From NCBI RefSeq assembly GCF_030864005.1, contig NZ_CP132976.1, positions 6,262,001-6,326,000 on the forward strand: 64,000 bases of DNA, read 5' to 3'. This DNA comes from Achromobacter seleniivolatilans. GTDB taxonomy: Bacteria; Pseudomonadota; Gammaproteobacteria; Burkholderiales; Burkholderiaceae_B. The notes beneath the pieces were generated by a model that saw only the letters and a program-made list of their open reading frames with translations, was not told where the DNA came from and did not search any database. Positions 62,603 to 64,000 of this stretch are shown piece by piece (position 1 is the first letter of the stretch; each line of letters starts with the position of its first letter). Both the position numbers and the translations under genes were made by a program.

Positions 62603-64000
62603 CTAGTCTTTAGGCGGTTTGTCGCGTGCCCGTTTGGATTCATGCCCGGTAATGCCGCGATCACGCGCCCACACGATCGCAGCGCTGCGCCGGTGGACGC
62701 CGATCTTGCTGTAGATCGTGGCCACATGATTGCGTACGGTGTTACGCGAGAGCTTCAGGCTCTTGGCGATGCTGTCGTCATCGTGCCCTTGGCATAGCAG
62801 GCCAAGCACCTCGCGCTCCCGCGTGGTCAGTTGAGCCAGTTCGGCCACATCCCGGGTGGCAGGCGCGGGCTCACGCAACTGCGCCAGTTTTTCGATGATG
62901 CCGCGGCTGAACCAGGACGTGTCCTGCATTACCGCCTCTATGGCCGCCAGCAGTTCGGTTTCGGACCGCTTGCGCTCCGTGATGTCCTGCATCACGACAA
63001 GCAAACGCCGCTCGCCGCCGATCATGACCGGTTCGGCAGACACCAGGCAGTCCAGCTGTTCGCCATCCTGCGTGGTGAGTATGGCTTCGCGATTGCGTGC
63101 ATTTTCACCGCGCATCAGGCTGGCGTTCATGCCCTCGTAGGGCACCAGACCCAGTTCTGTCAGGGCCTGGCCTTCGCTATCTTCTGCTGAGGTGCCAGTG
63201 GCTGCGGTAAAGGCTTCGTTGATTTCGAGCACGTGCAGGGTGTCGCCTTCGCATACTGCCATCGGCACGGGCGCCAGCCGGAAAGCCTTGGAAAAGCGCT
63301 CTTCGCTTTCACGTAGCGCCAGTTCCGTACGCTTGCGTGCTTCCAGGTCGATAAAGGTGAACAGCATGCAGGGTTCATCCTGCATGTCGATGGGCTGGCC
63401 CGCGACCATCACGAATTTTGAGCCGCCGTCGGCAAGCTTCACCACGCCTTCGCGTTGGGTGATGGTCTGCCCTTCGTTCAGTTTGGCGACCGCCGATTCT
63501 TTGTCATCCCCGCCGTCCAGCACATCCAGCTCGTAAGCAGACTTCCCGACGACCTCATCGCGGGTGTAGCCGGTCATCTCCAGAAATCCCTTGTTCACCT
63601 TTACATATCGCAGGTCGGTCAGGCGGCAAATCAGGGCGGGGGCGGGATTGGCGCCGAAGGTGCGTTCAAAGCGTTCTTCGGCATTCAAGTGTTCGGTCTG
63701 ATCATGCAGGATCAGCACGCGATAGTCGGGGCCATTGTCGCCATCCAGATTCAGGCCGCGAGCGCGTACGTTGCGCAGGAATTCTTCGTCATCCTTGCGG
63801 CTCAAGTCCAGCAGCAAATCATCGAACGGCTCGCCAGCGTTCAAGCGGTCCAGCGGATACTGTCGCGCTGGTACGCGATGATGATTGCGGTACGTCAGCG
63901 TGTAGCGCTTGCGGTAACCAGCGGGCGTGCCGCCCAGATCTTCCAATGTGTCCACACCGTGCAGCGCAAGCGCGCTGTTGTTGGCCCAGGCAATCGCGCC
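62603..64000 (-). CDS. PAS-domain LuxR-type regulator, 5' end cut by window
   Basis: The frame is open to base 64000, 15 codons beyond a GTG at 63955, and those codons (ANNSALALHGVDTLEDLG) continue a PAS fold, so the gene starts outside. Visible are the end of one PAS domain and two further PAS domains (RFERTFGANPAPALICRLTD and RFSKAFRLAPVPMAVCEGDT starts), a short helix and a C-terminal LuxR/NarL-type helix-turn-helix (LTTREREVLGLLCQGHDDDS). It has no receiver or kinase domain. It likely responds to a small ligand or redox state. Confidence 0.88.
   Translation of the reverse strand, partial: GAIAWANNSALALHGVDTLEDLGGTPAGYRKRYTLTYRNHHRVPARQYPLDRLNAGEPFDDLLLDLSRKDDEEFLRNVRARGLNLDGDNGPDYRVLILHDQTEHLNAEERFERTFGANPAPALICRLTDLRYVKVNKGFLEMTGYTRDEVVGKSAYELDVLDGGDDKESAVAKLNEGQTITQREGVVKLADGGSKFVMVAGQPIDMQDEPCMLFTFIDLEARKRTELALRESEERFSKAFRLAPVPMAVCEGDTLHVLEINEAFTAATGTSAEDSEGQALTELGLVPYEGMNASLMRGENARNREAILTTQDGEQLDCLVSAEPVMIGGERRLLVVMQDITERKRSETELLAAIEAVMQDTSWFSRGIIEKLAQLREPAPATRDVAELAQLTTREREVLGLLCQGHDDDSIAKSLKLSRNTVRNHVATIYSKIGVHRRSAAIVWARDRGITGHESKRARDKPPKD

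Overview
The window is high-GC chromosomal DNA of a betaproteobacterium, most likely an Achromobacter/Bordetella-type member of the Alcaligenaceae. This is inferred from a 129-residue mature azurin, a Bug-type tripartite tricarboxylate solute receptor, and the fdsGBACD formate dehydrogenase operon with a ModE-like FdsR regulator. I see no rRNA, tRNA, CRISPR array, insertion sequence, phage gene or att-like repeat. About sixty protein genes are recognisable. The first (base 1) and last (base 64000) run off the window.

Layout. 1-6282: a DUF3829 protein fragment, a PAP2 phosphatase, ArsC, and a metal-uptake group (DUF2946 protein, TonB-dependent receptor, PepSY membrane reductase-like protein). 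6372-18532: a urea assimilation block, with urtABCDE (urea ABC transporter) on the minus strand and allophanate hydrolase, urea carboxylase and a GntR regulator on the plus strand. The 374-base gap between urtA and the hydrolase gene holds two consensus sigma-54 promoters back to back, an NtrC-like site midway between them, and a GntR-like palindrome at the hydrolase start site. 18572-20301: an ECF sigma factor, its membrane anti-sigma factor and a small YxFxxD-repeat secreted protein. 20397-24122: a LysR/GNAT pair divergent from a PrpF-family isomerase and a Bug receptor. 24168-30042: DUF1501/DUF1800 exported pair, an SDR with a non-canonical active site, azurin, and a PQQ-type sugar dehydrogenase lipoprotein.

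30109-33019: two divergent PepSY genes, one of them heading an OmpR-family two-component operon, separated by mirror-image direct repeats. 33047-39000: two universal stress proteins, glutamate racemase, a LysR regulator divergent from a split chromate transporter (two CHR proteins), DUF1345, and a methyltransferase. 39125-53032: an OFA-family MFS transporter, the NAD-linked molybdenum formate dehydrogenase operon fdsG-fdsB-fdsA-fdhD-fdsD, the divergent regulator fdsR, and a nearly complete molybdenum cofactor pathway (moaA, mobA, moeA, moaB, moaE, moaD, moaC). 53170-64000: a giant AsmA/DUF748 protein, a dienelactone-hydrolase-like protein, a peroxiredoxin, an MFS protein with a repeat-built tail, an EamA transporter, biotin synthase (biotin is the cofactor of urea carboxylase) and a PAS-LuxR regulator.

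How the parts work together: the urea block imports urea at high affinity and degrades it by carboxylation and allophanate hydrolysis, apparently under nitrogen control. The fds/moa block makes an enzyme and most of its cofactor pathway in one 14-kb stretch. The most informative new observations are in the short regulatory gaps rather than in novel protein families; I found no convincing unknown defence or mobile system.
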